From: CAYYMZ01 sp964473025
GTDB lineage: Bacteria > Patescibacteriota > UBA1384 > DTJR01
DNA: 14,141 nt
Direction of reading: 5' to 3'
Assembly: GCA_964473025.1 (NCBI GenBank)
Contig: CAYYMZ010000020.1
Location: 1-14,141, forward strand
Below the pieces are notes generated by a model. It made no database searches. It saw only the letters and a program-made list of their open reading frames with translations, and was not told where the DNA came from. How positions within the stretch are numbered: the stretch's first letter is position 1; each line of letters starts with the position of its first letter. Positions 6,542-13,507 of this stretch are shown piece by piece. A program made the translations under genes and the position numbers.

Positions 6542-6557
6542 TTTTTACTTTTTACTT
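6542..6557. repeat. Right inverted-repeat arm, cassette 2
   Basis: TTTTTACTTTTTACTT, the perfect reverse complement of 6140-6155. It starts 21 nt after the four-helix-bundle stop and ends 17 nt before the next ATG at 6575. Further short direct repeats of ATTACTTATT type follow it. Confidence 0.75.
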
Positions 6558-6574
6558 ATTAATTATTACTTATT

Positions 6575-7675
6575 ATGAAGATTGCTATTGATATACAGAC
6601 AACATTGGGTCAGCCAACCGGTTTTGGGTTTTATGTTTCGAATTTAATCGAGACGCTGCGTAAAAATAAAAGCGAGCATGAATTTGTCTTAATCAGGCCA
6701 GAGGGACAAAAAGATTTTTCAACCCCGCAACGCTTTTGGTGGGATCAGGTAATTTTGCCGAGGCGTGCCAAAAGCGAAGGCGCCAATCTTTTGCACCAGC
6801 CGTGCCTTTCGGCCCCGTTTATATTTCGCGGTCCGGTTGTCGTGACCATTCACGACATCATCAGCATTCTTTTTCCCGAAAATATCCCCTTTGCCTCACG
6901 GATGTTTTACTCTTATTGGATGCCGTTTTCATATCGCAAAGCGACTAGAATTATCACAATTTCGCAATCGACTAAACGCGATATTCAGAAGATTTTGAAA
7001 ATTCCCGGGGATAAAATATCGGTTATTCCATTGGCAGTTGATGAAAAATTTAAAGAAAAAGTGCCCGAAGCCAAAATAAAAGAAGTAAGCAATAGATATT
7101 CGCTGCCGGAGCACTACCTATTGCACGTCGGGACGCTTGAACCACGCAAAAATTTGGAATTTCTAATAGACGTTTTTCATGAGGTCATCAAACAGAAAGA
7201 AAATTCAAATCTCAATCTCGTTATATCAGGTAAAAAGGGCTGGTATTACGAAGGTCTTTTCAAGCGCGTTAAGGAATTAAAGCTCGGCAACAGAATTATT
7301 TTTACGGGATATTTGGCCGAAGAAGACAAGGCAGCCGTTTACAGAGGTGCGCGGATTTTTACCTTCCCGTCCATTTATGAGGGCTTTGGTTTGCCGCCGC
7401 TTGAAGCAATGGCCTCCGGCGTTCCGGTAATTTCTTCAAACACATCCTCGATGCCCGAGGTAATCGGCGAAGCGGGGGTGTTAATTTCTCCTAAGGATAA
7501 GGACGCGTGGGTTAAAGCGATAACACAGGTAAACGGCAATGATGCTATGCGACAAGAGATGATTTTAAAAAATGTTCGGCAAGTTGATAAATTTTCATGG
7601 GCCAAAACCGCGCAGAGTACAATTGATGTTTATGACCTTGCCCTAAAAGAATACAATGGCCGCAAAACTACCTAA
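6575..7675 (+). CDS. Glycosyltransferase family 4 (GT-B fold), EX7E intact
   Basis: A 366-residue retaining GT-B glycosyltransferase that would add a sugar from a nucleotide-sugar donor to the growing lipid-linked glycan at the cytoplasmic face. The N-terminal acceptor domain has TGFGFY near 15-20 and TIHDIISILFPE at 91-102. The donor domain follows, with HVGTLEPRKN at 184-193, ISGKKGW at 217-223 and YEGFGLPPLEAMASGVPVI at 268-286. The catalytic/donor-binding EX7E pair is Glu269 and Glu277. The pattern resembles mannosyltransferase-type GT4 enzymes, but donor and linkage cannot be fixed. There is no Shine-Dalgarno before the ATG; it follows the right arm of cassette 2. Its 3' end overlaps the next gene by 20 nt, starting an unbroken chain of overlapping genes. 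Confidence 0.92.
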   Translation: MKIAIDIQTTLGQPTGFGFYVSNLIETLRKNKSEHEFVLIRPEGQKDFSTPQRFWWDQVILPRRAKSEGANLLHQPCLSAPFIFRGPVVVTIHDIISILFPENIPFASRMFYSYWMPFSYRKATRIITISQSTKRDIQKILKIPGDKISVIPLAVDEKFKEKVPEAKIKEVSNRYSLPEHYLLHVGTLEPRKNLEFLIDVFHEVIKQKENSNLNLVISGKKGWYYEGLFKRVKELKLGNRIIFTGYLAEEDKAAVYRGARIFTFPSIYEGFGLPPLEAMASGVPVISSNTSSMPEVIGEAGVLISPKDKDAWVKAITQVNGNDAMRQEMILKNVRQVDKFSWAKTAQSTIDVYDLALKEYNGRKTT

Positions 7676-8750
7676 ACTTATTTTCATAACAGAATCAATC
7701 AGGCGCGATATTCAAGCGCCCCTTCAAAATTTTAAGCGCTTTGAGATTGTACATTTTTACCTAAATGCTCCCTACGGCGATATGTCGGAAAGTGATTTAA
7801 GGGGATGCCGCAAAGTCGAAATTGGCAGTTTGCTCTCAGAAATCGTCGCCGAACAACCGGATATAATTCAGGGGGTTGAACCGTTTGGTTCGCGTCTTGG
7901 GTTAAGATTAAGCCGGATCTCGCAGATTGCCAAAAAAAGAACCAAAGCCAAGCTAGTTTGCCCCGTTTTTGAAAACCGCCCGATAAAGGAGAGATTCTCA
8001 ACCCTTCAACGAATCGTTTTAAGATTATTTTGCCCTGGATTTTTCCGCTCCTGCGATATGATTTTTGCTCTAAATTCGGGAGCGGTCAGAAATATTAAAT
8101 ATTATGCTCGGTCGGCAAAAATAATTACCGGACTACCTTGGGGAATTTGGGGAGTGGATACAAAGACATTTCGCCCGATGGGCAAAAAAACGAAAAACCA
8201 AATTGTTTTTATCGGTCGATGGGTTAAGGAAAAGGGGATTATGTTTTTGCTCGAGGCCTTCCGTGGGGCGAAAAATAAAATTCCCTCGCTAACCTTAAAC
8301 CTGATCGGCCAAGGTCCGCTCGAAGAGGCAATGCGCAACTACGTAAAAGATAATATTATTTCATCAGTCAATTTTATTGGTTTTGCTAAAAGTGACGCTT
8401 TGACCCGATATTTTGCCCGCGCCGAACTTTCTGTCTATCCTTCAATCACAACTGAGCGTTGGGAGGAACAGGTTGGAACGGTTAATCTGCAATCACTTTC
8501 TTGCTCTACGCCGGTTCTAACCACTAAAAGCGGAGCGATTCCTGAATATATAAAGGAAGGCGAGGGAGCGATCTTAGTCAGAGAACGTAGTGCCCGGGAG
8601 CTTGAAGAAGCAATCGTGCATTTTTTCCAAGACGAAGTTTTTAGGGAAAAATTGACAAAGAGCGCTAGGGAATATGCCATGAAATATGATATAAAAAAAG
8701 AGATAAAGGAAGCGGAGAAATACCTTGAGGAGATTTTGAGTGAAAATTAA
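7656..8750 (+). CDS. Glycosyltransferase family 4 with Glu-to-Gln change in EX7E
   Basis: A 364-residue GT-B protein. The donor domain begins near 160, with GLPWGIWGVDTKTFRP, IVFIGRWVKEKG (183-194), LNLIGQGPLEEAM (214-226) and VNFIGFAKSDAL (238-249). The C-terminal signature aligns with the common WEEQFGRVLVEAMACG form but reads WEEQVGTVNLQSLSCSTPV (269-287), so the second glutamate of EX7E is Gln279 (codon CAA). TKSGAIPEYI (290-299) follows normally. Activity may be altered, or Gln may still bind the ribose. The N-terminal domain is divergent from that of its neighbour. The start ATG lies inside the end of the upstream gene (20-nt overlap) with no clear Shine-Dalgarno, so coupled translation is likely. 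Donor and acceptor unknown. Confidence 0.88.
   Translation: MAAKLPKLIFITESIRRDIQAPLQNFKRFEIVHFYLNAPYGDMSESDLRGCRKVEIGSLLSEIVAEQPDIIQGVEPFGSRLGLRLSRISQIAKKRTKAKLVCPVFENRPIKERFSTLQRIVLRLFCPGFFRSCDMIFALNSGAVRNIKYYARSAKIITGLPWGIWGVDTKTFRPMGKKTKNQIVFIGRWVKEKGIMFLLEAFRGAKNKIPSLTLNLIGQGPLEEAMRNYVKDNIISSVNFIGFAKSDALTRYFARAELSVYPSITTERWEEQVGTVNLQSLSCSTPVLTTKSGAIPEYIKEGEGAILVRERSARELEEAIVHFFQDEVFREKLTKSAREYAMKYDIKKEIKEAEKYLEEILSEN
8727..8732 (+). promoter_or_regulatory. Shine-Dalgarno for the GTG-started gene
   Basis: GAGGAG, 7 nt before the GTG at 8740, inside the end of the upstream glycosyltransferase gene. It fixes the GTG as the start. Confidence 0.75.
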
Positions 8751-10173
8751 AGAATGGCTGACCTGGGCTCTTCTAATCTTAGCGACCGCGCTTGTGATTG
8801 GTTTTTCGATTGGTTTTATCAAGGCCCCAATCGGGCAGGCCATCGGGATAACGCTTGGTGCAATCATTTTCACCTTACCGTTTCTTTTAAAAAATCCCGA
8901 ATTGGGCCTTGGTTTGGTCGGCTTTTTTCTCCCGTTTGAAAGAATTCCGACTGTTTTGCTAGGCGGACTAAATATCAAAATAAACTACATCTTAATTATC
9001 GTAGTGCTCCTAAGTTACCTTGCCGCCAAAGCGATCCGTAAGGACTTTGTGATCCCCAAAGACCCAATCAGATATTTTTTAATAATTTTTGCTCTCGCCT
9101 TTTTCGTATCCTTGACCCAAGCGACAAATCAACAGCGGGCAATTCAGGTTGTCGCCTCATTTATTCTAATGGTTATTGTTTATCTGACCGTTACGTTAGT
9201 GGCGCAAAACAAAAAGGCGATCGAGTATGCGGTCAAAGGTATTATTTGGGGCGCAATTTTGGCGGGGCTGGTCGGGATATTCCAGTTTTTGGGCGATATG
9301 GCTGGTCTGCCTACGGCGGTAACTCTCCTAAAACCCGGCTACGATAAGTCAACGATGGGATTTGCCCGGGTGATGGCGTTTTCACAAGAGCCACTCTATT
9401 TTGCCAATTATATTTTTATTCCGGCGTTGATTACCTTTATCCTTCTCTTAAGAGGCCAGATTCAGAAATTCATCGGCCGGTTTCCAGCCGTTTTACTTCT
9501 TCTGGTTTTGCTTTTGAATTTTGTACTGGCGATATCGCGTGGCGCATATTTAGCCGGAGCAATTGTTTTTGTTTTCGTTCTAATTTCTCAAGCCAAGTTT
9601 ATTTTTCGAGTTAAGACAATGGTGGTTAGCTTCGCCATTATTTTGCTGGTGCTTGGCGGCACTTATCTCTATTTGGTGAAAAGCGAATCCGACGCTCTTG
9701 ATAACTTTGTCACCCACATGCTTGTACGCGACCCTACCGGAGAGTCAGTGGTTTCGCGCCTTGATGCAACTGAGCAGGCCTATGATCAGTTTATTAACCA
9801 TCCGATTCTCGGTGTCGGACCGGGTAATTTCGGGCCTTTGGTTCAGGGTGACCCGTCGGAAACACCTGAGAGCGGTTGGGTGATTGTTAACAACGAATAT
9901 ATGGAGATTCTGGCAGAAAACGGCCTTGTCGGGGCTATCACGTTTTTGCTTCTTATAATTGTTATTTTTTGGCGATCACTTTTGGCGTTTTATCATGCAA
10001 AAGATGAGTTATTAAAATCGCTTATTCTGGCCCTGATTTTTGCTCTCCTCGCCATTTTAATTCAATACGCAACATTCTCAACTATTTACATCTTTCATAT
10101 TTGGTTTTTGATTGGATTGATGGCGGCTGTGTCTAATTTAATTTTAAACAAAAATGTCAAGGAAAATATTTAA
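8740..10173 (+). CDS. O-antigen ligase/polymerase-like membrane protein (Wzy_C type), first of pair
   Basis: A 477-residue polytopic protein with about 10-12 hydrophobic segments and a large outer loop at about 312-400. Family marks are AISRGAYLAG (264-273, Arg267), HPILGVGPGNFGPL (354-367) in the loop, and NNEYMEILAENGLVG (384-398). WaaL/PilO-type ligases carry H[NSQ]X9GXX[GTY] at the last site; here the His position is Asn384. That could mean polymerase rather than ligase activity, but Wzy and WaaL proteins are hard to tell apart by sequence. It would act outside the membrane on undecaprenyl-linked glycan flipped by Wzx. The GTG start overlaps the upstream gene by 11 nt and has a good Shine-Dalgarno (GAGGAG, 7-nt spacing). 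Confidence 0.88.
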   Translation: MKIKEWLTWALLILATALVIGFSIGFIKAPIGQAIGITLGAIIFTLPFLLKNPELGLGLVGFFLPFERIPTVLLGGLNIKINYILIIVVLLSYLAAKAIRKDFVIPKDPIRYFLIIFALAFFVSLTQATNQQRAIQVVASFILMVIVYLTVTLVAQNKKAIEYAVKGIIWGAILAGLVGIFQFLGDMAGLPTAVTLLKPGYDKSTMGFARVMAFSQEPLYFANYIFIPALITFILLLRGQIQKFIGRFPAVLLLLVLLLNFVLAISRGAYLAGAIVFVFVLISQAKFIFRVKTMVVSFAIILLVLGGTYLYLVKSESDALDNFVTHMLVRDPTGESVVSRLDATEQAYDQFINHPILGVGPGNFGPLVQGDPSETPESGWVIVNNEYMEILAENGLVGAITFLLLIIVIFWRSLLAFYHAKDELLKSLILALIFALLAILIQYATFSTIYIFHIWFLIGLMAAVSNLILNKNVKENI

Positions 10174-11326
10174 AGTTATGCTCGGTTTGGTTTTGGTGTT
10201 TTTACCGTCTTACGTTTTGCGTTTCAGTATTGGCGCAATCCCCACAACGGCGCTTGAAATCTTAGTTTACGCCGCATTTCTTATATTTTTAATCTCAAAA
10301 TCCTATAAATTAATAAGAAATGCTCTTCCGCTTTATCTTGCTGGACTTTTTATGGTGGCCGGCTTACTAGGGGCTTTGGCCGATCCCAATCTCGCATCTG
10401 GACTCGGTTTGTGGAAGGCCTATTTCTTTGACGGTTTTCTTGTCTTTGTCATGGCTCTTTCAATAAAAAAGGAAGACATCGACGATTATTTGCATTTTAT
10501 CGTTGCCTCAGGACTAATTGCGACGATAATTTCGTTTGCCCTGTATTCGAATGGGATAAAGTCAGCCGATAACCGTCTTTTGGATTTTGATCAGTTGAGC
10601 CCGAACTACTTGGCGATGTTTTTGGCTCCCATCTTTGCCATCGCGGTTTCGCAAATGATAAAATTTTTTAGGCGCGATCAGCTCTTTTGGGTTTATTTGT
10701 TTGCGAGCATTTCTTTTGCCGCGGCCCTATATCTGACCGGTTCGCGCGGCGGCTATATCGCCGCCGCCGCCGGCTTGATTGTGGTAGCTTTTTCCCAATT
10801 TATGCGTGGCCGTAGAACCAAATTAGCCAAAGGCTTGCTTATCGCGACTCTGGTTTTGCTTCTTGGCGCGACGCTGTATGTTTTCCAACCGGACTGGACT
10901 TCTCATGCGCGTAAGGCGACTTCCTCGAATGTGCGTTTTTATATTTGGTCAACCAGCGTGGAAATGATTTCTCGCGAGCCGGTCTTTGGCGTTGGGCTCT
11001 CAAATTATCAACAATACTTCGGCGATCTAACCCAAGGTAGGGTCAATTACCCCGAGTTTATAACGCCTCAAGCGCTAACCGCGCACAATCTTTATCTGCA
11101 AATTTACTTAACAACGGGGCTTTTAGGTTTGCTGACATTCTCGCTGCTTGTTTTAAAAAGCGGATTCTGGCGATTGGACAGCGTTGCGCTTTCGGCCGCC
11201 CTGACTTCTATTTTAATCTTGGGCCTATTTGACACGCCTTTTTATCGAAACGACTTGGTGCTGGAATTTTTTGTAATTATCGCCTTTGTTTATTTATCGC
11301 AGAAAAAACTTACAAAAAATGCTTAA
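10154..11326 (+). CDS. O-antigen ligase/polymerase-like membrane protein, second of pair
   Basis: A 390-residue polytopic protein, shorter than its neighbour, with about 10 hydrophobic segments. It has LTGSRGGYIAA (195-204 region, Arg198), EPVFGVGLSNYQQYFG (275-290) and AHNLYLQIYLTTGLLG (310-325). His311-Asn312 followed by nine residues and Gly322..Gly325 fits the WaaL/PilO-type ligase motif H[NSQ]X9GXX[GTY] exactly, so of the two tandem proteins this is the better ligase candidate. The start at 10154 overlaps the previous gene by 20 nt without a Shine-Dalgarno. An in-frame ATG at 10178 has AAGGAA 13 nt upstream but would lose the basic N-terminus (MSRKIFK), so the first ATG is preferred. Acceptor (lipid, protein or other glycan) unknown. 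Confidence 0.88.
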   Translation: MSRKIFKVMLGLVLVFLPSYVLRFSIGAIPTTALEILVYAAFLIFLISKSYKLIRNALPLYLAGLFMVAGLLGALADPNLASGLGLWKAYFFDGFLVFVMALSIKKEDIDDYLHFIVASGLIATIISFALYSNGIKSADNRLLDFDQLSPNYLAMFLAPIFAIAVSQMIKFFRRDQLFWVYLFASISFAAALYLTGSRGGYIAAAAGLIVVAFSQFMRGRRTKLAKGLLIATLVLLLGATLYVFQPDWTSHARKATSSNVRFYIWSTSVEMISREPVFGVGLSNYQQYFGDLTQGRVNYPEFITPQALTAHNLYLQIYLTTGLLGLLTFSLLVLKSGFWRLDSVALSAALTSILILGLFDTPFYRNDLVLEFFVIIAFVYLSQKKLTKNA

Positions 11327-12788
11327 AACCTTTCTTTCAAAGAAGGGGAACAAAGTCCTGTTTTTTTTGGCTGTTACGGTGTTCTCGTTCTCGGTCATTT
11401 CGATCGGTATTTCCAAAACCGGTCAGACGTGGGACGAGATTGCATATTTTAATGCTGGTCGGGATTATTTAAAAAGCGCGTCGAATCTGGATTTTTCTTC
11501 GCAGGCGTGGTCGTCCAACAAAGAACATCCCGGATTTGCCAAATACATTTATGGTCTCTCGAGCGTTACGGCTTATCGCTCACATCAAGAGAATTTTAAT
11601 CCGGGACGGATGGCAAGCGCCGCAATGTTGTCGCTTACAATTGCCACCGCCGCGTTATTTGTCGCACTTAATTTTTCACCGATTACTGGTGTTGTTACCG
11701 CTTTAATTTTATCTATATCGCCATCGTTTATTGCGTACGGAAGAGTTTTGGGGATGGATTCCATCACCGCTTTAATGTTCACGCTGATCGCTATTTCTTT
11801 CTTTTATTTTGCCAAATCAAAGGGCACGTGGCGTGATTATATAATGCCTTCTTTAGTTTTCGGCTTAGCAATCAATACCCGCTACAACCTCATTCTCTCG
11901 ATTGCGCTTTTGCCGATTGCGGTCGCACTTTTTGCAAGCTGGAGAAAAAATATCTGGCGGTGGGTGTCTCTTATTCTAATACCGGTTTTCGCCATCATTG
12001 TTTTTTATTTAACCTGGCCATTTTTATGGCAGGCGCCAATTGCGGCTTTAAAAGAGAGTTTAGGCCATTGGGGACAGGTCAGGGAATGGTATTTAGGAGT
12101 AGCAAATGTAATTCCTCCACACTCATATTATTTGGTATATTTCTTAGCAACGACGCCGATTGTAGTTCTGATTTTATTTTTGCTTGGTGTTATTAGACGG
12201 CCGCTTAATCGCGAAAAAATTTACTTGTTTTGCTGGCTGCTTATTCCTTTTGCACAAAGCTTTTTTGGTCTCAAACAGAACGGAATCAGATATTTGTTGC
12301 CGGTCTGGATTCCTCTCGCGATTTTGGCAGCGTGGGGATTTATTTACATTTTGAATCTTTCAAAATATCTTTGGGTAAAAATTATTTTAATTGTCTCGCT
12401 TATATTTTATCTCGCATTAAATGCATTCAACTACTATCCTTATTATCTCGATTATTACAATGAAGCCGTCGGTGGCGCCCGCGGCGTTTACGAGCGTAAA
12501 TTACTCCAGCTTGGCTGGTGGGGTGAAGGTGGGGAAGAGGCGATAAAATATCTTAACGGAAACGCGAAACAAAACAGCTCCGTTTTTCTTAATTTCAAGC
12601 CGGAGCATGCGCTTGGACCAATCAGATCAGATCTTGTGGCGGTAGCGAGAGAGCAAAGCCCCGATTATATCGTGATAAACACCGAATATTTGTGGGTTTC
12701 AGGGTTTTCAATACCCGCAAATTATGCTATAATCCATTCTGTCGAGGCAGGTGGTGCGCCAATCGTCTTTATTTTAGGAAAAAAATGA
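11319..12788 (+). CDS. GT39/PMT-like membrane glycosyltransferase (GT-C fold)
   Basis: A 489-residue integral membrane glycosyltransferase resembling the GT39/ArnT (PMT) families, which use polyprenyl-phosphate-sugar donors at the outer face of the membrane. After the first membrane segment comes GQTWDEIAYFNAGRDY (35-50) with the expected catalytic acidic residue (Asp39-Glu40), then KEHPGFAKY (68-76) matching the HPP-type motif of this group. A second acidic site, LGMDSITALM (144-153), lies at the end of a later loop. About ten further hydrophobic segments follow, and a soluble tail from about 375 begins YYLDYYNEAVGG. I place the start at the ATG 11319, which overlaps the previous stop by 8 nt. 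An upstream in-frame TTG at 11286 would need a 41-nt overlap and is less likely. It may modify the glycan or a protein acceptor. Its donor could come from the GT2 enzymes encoded next. Confidence 0.87.
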   Translation: MLKTFLSKKGNKVLFFLAVTVFSFSVISIGISKTGQTWDEIAYFNAGRDYLKSASNLDFSSQAWSSNKEHPGFAKYIYGLSSVTAYRSHQENFNPGRMASAAMLSLTIATAALFVALNFSPITGVVTALILSISPSFIAYGRVLGMDSITALMFTLIAISFFYFAKSKGTWRDYIMPSLVFGLAINTRYNLILSIALLPIAVALFASWRKNIWRWVSLILIPVFAIIVFYLTWPFLWQAPIAALKESLGHWGQVREWYLGVANVIPPHSYYLVYFLATTPIVVLILFLLGVIRRPLNREKIYLFCWLLIPFAQSFFGLKQNGIRYLLPVWIPLAILAAWGFIYILNLSKYLWVKIILIVSLIFYLALNAFNYYPYYLDYYNEAVGGARGVYERKLLQLGWWGEGGEEAIKYLNGNAKQNSSVFLNFKPEHALGPIRSDLVAVAREQSPDYIVINTEYLWVSGFSIPANYAIIHSVEAGGAPIVFILGKK

Positions 12789-13507
12789 AAAGCTTATCGG
12801 TTGTTATACCAACATATAATGAACGCAAAAGATTGCCGAAAACGCTCTCGGATATAATTGCATATCTTCAAGACAACGAAATTTCGAGCGAAATTATTAT
12901 TTCGGATAGTGCGTCAACCGATGGTACGCAAGAATTCGCCCAATCGTTTGAATCCAAAATTCCAATTAAAATCATCGAAGATAAAGTCAGACAGGGGAAA
13001 GGTTATGGGGTCAAAGTGGGGATGCTTGAGGCAACCAAAGATTGGGTTTTATTTATGGATGCGGACAATTCGACTAAGATTCGTGAGATTGCGAAATTTG
13101 ATAAATATATCGAAGAGAACCAGGTGATAATCGGCTCAAGATACAAAGGGCGCGAGGCCGAACGCAAACAAAATATTTTTAGACGTATAATATCAAGAGC
13201 GGGCAACCGTTTTATTGACATGCTCACAGGTCTTAATTTTCACGATACGCAGTGCGGGTTTAAGTTATTCCGCCGTGATGCGGCAGAGAAGATTTTTTCA
13301 GGTCTTCAAACCAAGGGGTGGGGATTTGATGTTGAGGTTTTGCTTTTAGCGCAAAAGCTGGGTTTTAAAATTGCCGAGGTGCCGGTCATATGGCGCGATG
13401 CCGAGGGGTCGCATTTACGCGCCGGACGGGATTCGATTAAGACGTTTTTTGAAATCATCAAGATATCCCGCATGGTTAAGAAAAATACTCATGAAAAAGA
13501 AAGTTAA
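12785..13507 (+). CDS. Glycosyltransferase family 2, polyprenyl-phosphate sugar synthase-like
   Basis: A 240-residue GT-A enzyme of family 2, similar in layout to dolichyl-phosphate glucosyl/mannosyltransferases (ALG5/DPM1-like). It would move a sugar from a nucleotide donor to polyprenyl phosphate. It shows SVVIPTYNE (5-13), SDSASTDGTQ (40-49), FMDADNST (90-97, the DXD metal site Asp92/Asp94), GSRYKGRE (117-124), DTQCGFKLFRRD (154-165) and GWGFDVEVL (178-186). There is no membrane anchor. The start ATG overlaps the stop of the membrane glycosyltransferase as ATGA, with AGGA 5 nt upstream (12776-12779). A longer upstream frame exists, but the shorter start gives the normal GT2 N-terminus. The direct coupling to the GT39-like gene suggests this enzyme makes its lipid-linked donor (inference). 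Confidence 0.92.
   Translation: MKSLSVVIPTYNERKRLPKTLSDIIAYLQDNEISSEIIISDSASTDGTQEFAQSFESKIPIKIIEDKVRQGKGYGVKVGMLEATKDWVLFMDADNSTKIREIAKFDKYIEENQVIIGSRYKGREAERKQNIFRRIISRAGNRFIDMLTGLNFHDTQCGFKLFRRDAAEKIFSGLQTKGWGFDVEVLLLAQKLGFKIAEVPVIWRDAEGSHLRAGRDSIKTFFEIIKISRMVKKNTHEKES

Larger units (their letters stand above)
6140..6557 (+). other. Putative IVS-like cassette 2 (four-helix-bundle gene in inverted repeat)
   Basis: Same architecture as cassette 1, with a 16-bp stem of different sequence and a loop of about 386 nt. It fills the whole gap between wzx and the first GT4 gene. Mobility and RNA processing are inferred, not shown. Confidence 0.4.

Noticed and set aside
11286..11318. TTG start 33 nt upstream for the GT39-like gene
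   Set aside because: It would need a 41-nt overlap with the previous gene; the ATG at 11319 gives a small overlap and a typical basic N-terminus.
12692..12784. Upstream extension of the first GT2 gene
   Set aside because: The extra residues lie within the end of the previous gene and are not GT2-like; the ATG at 12785 has a Shine-Dalgarno and gives the normal N-terminus.
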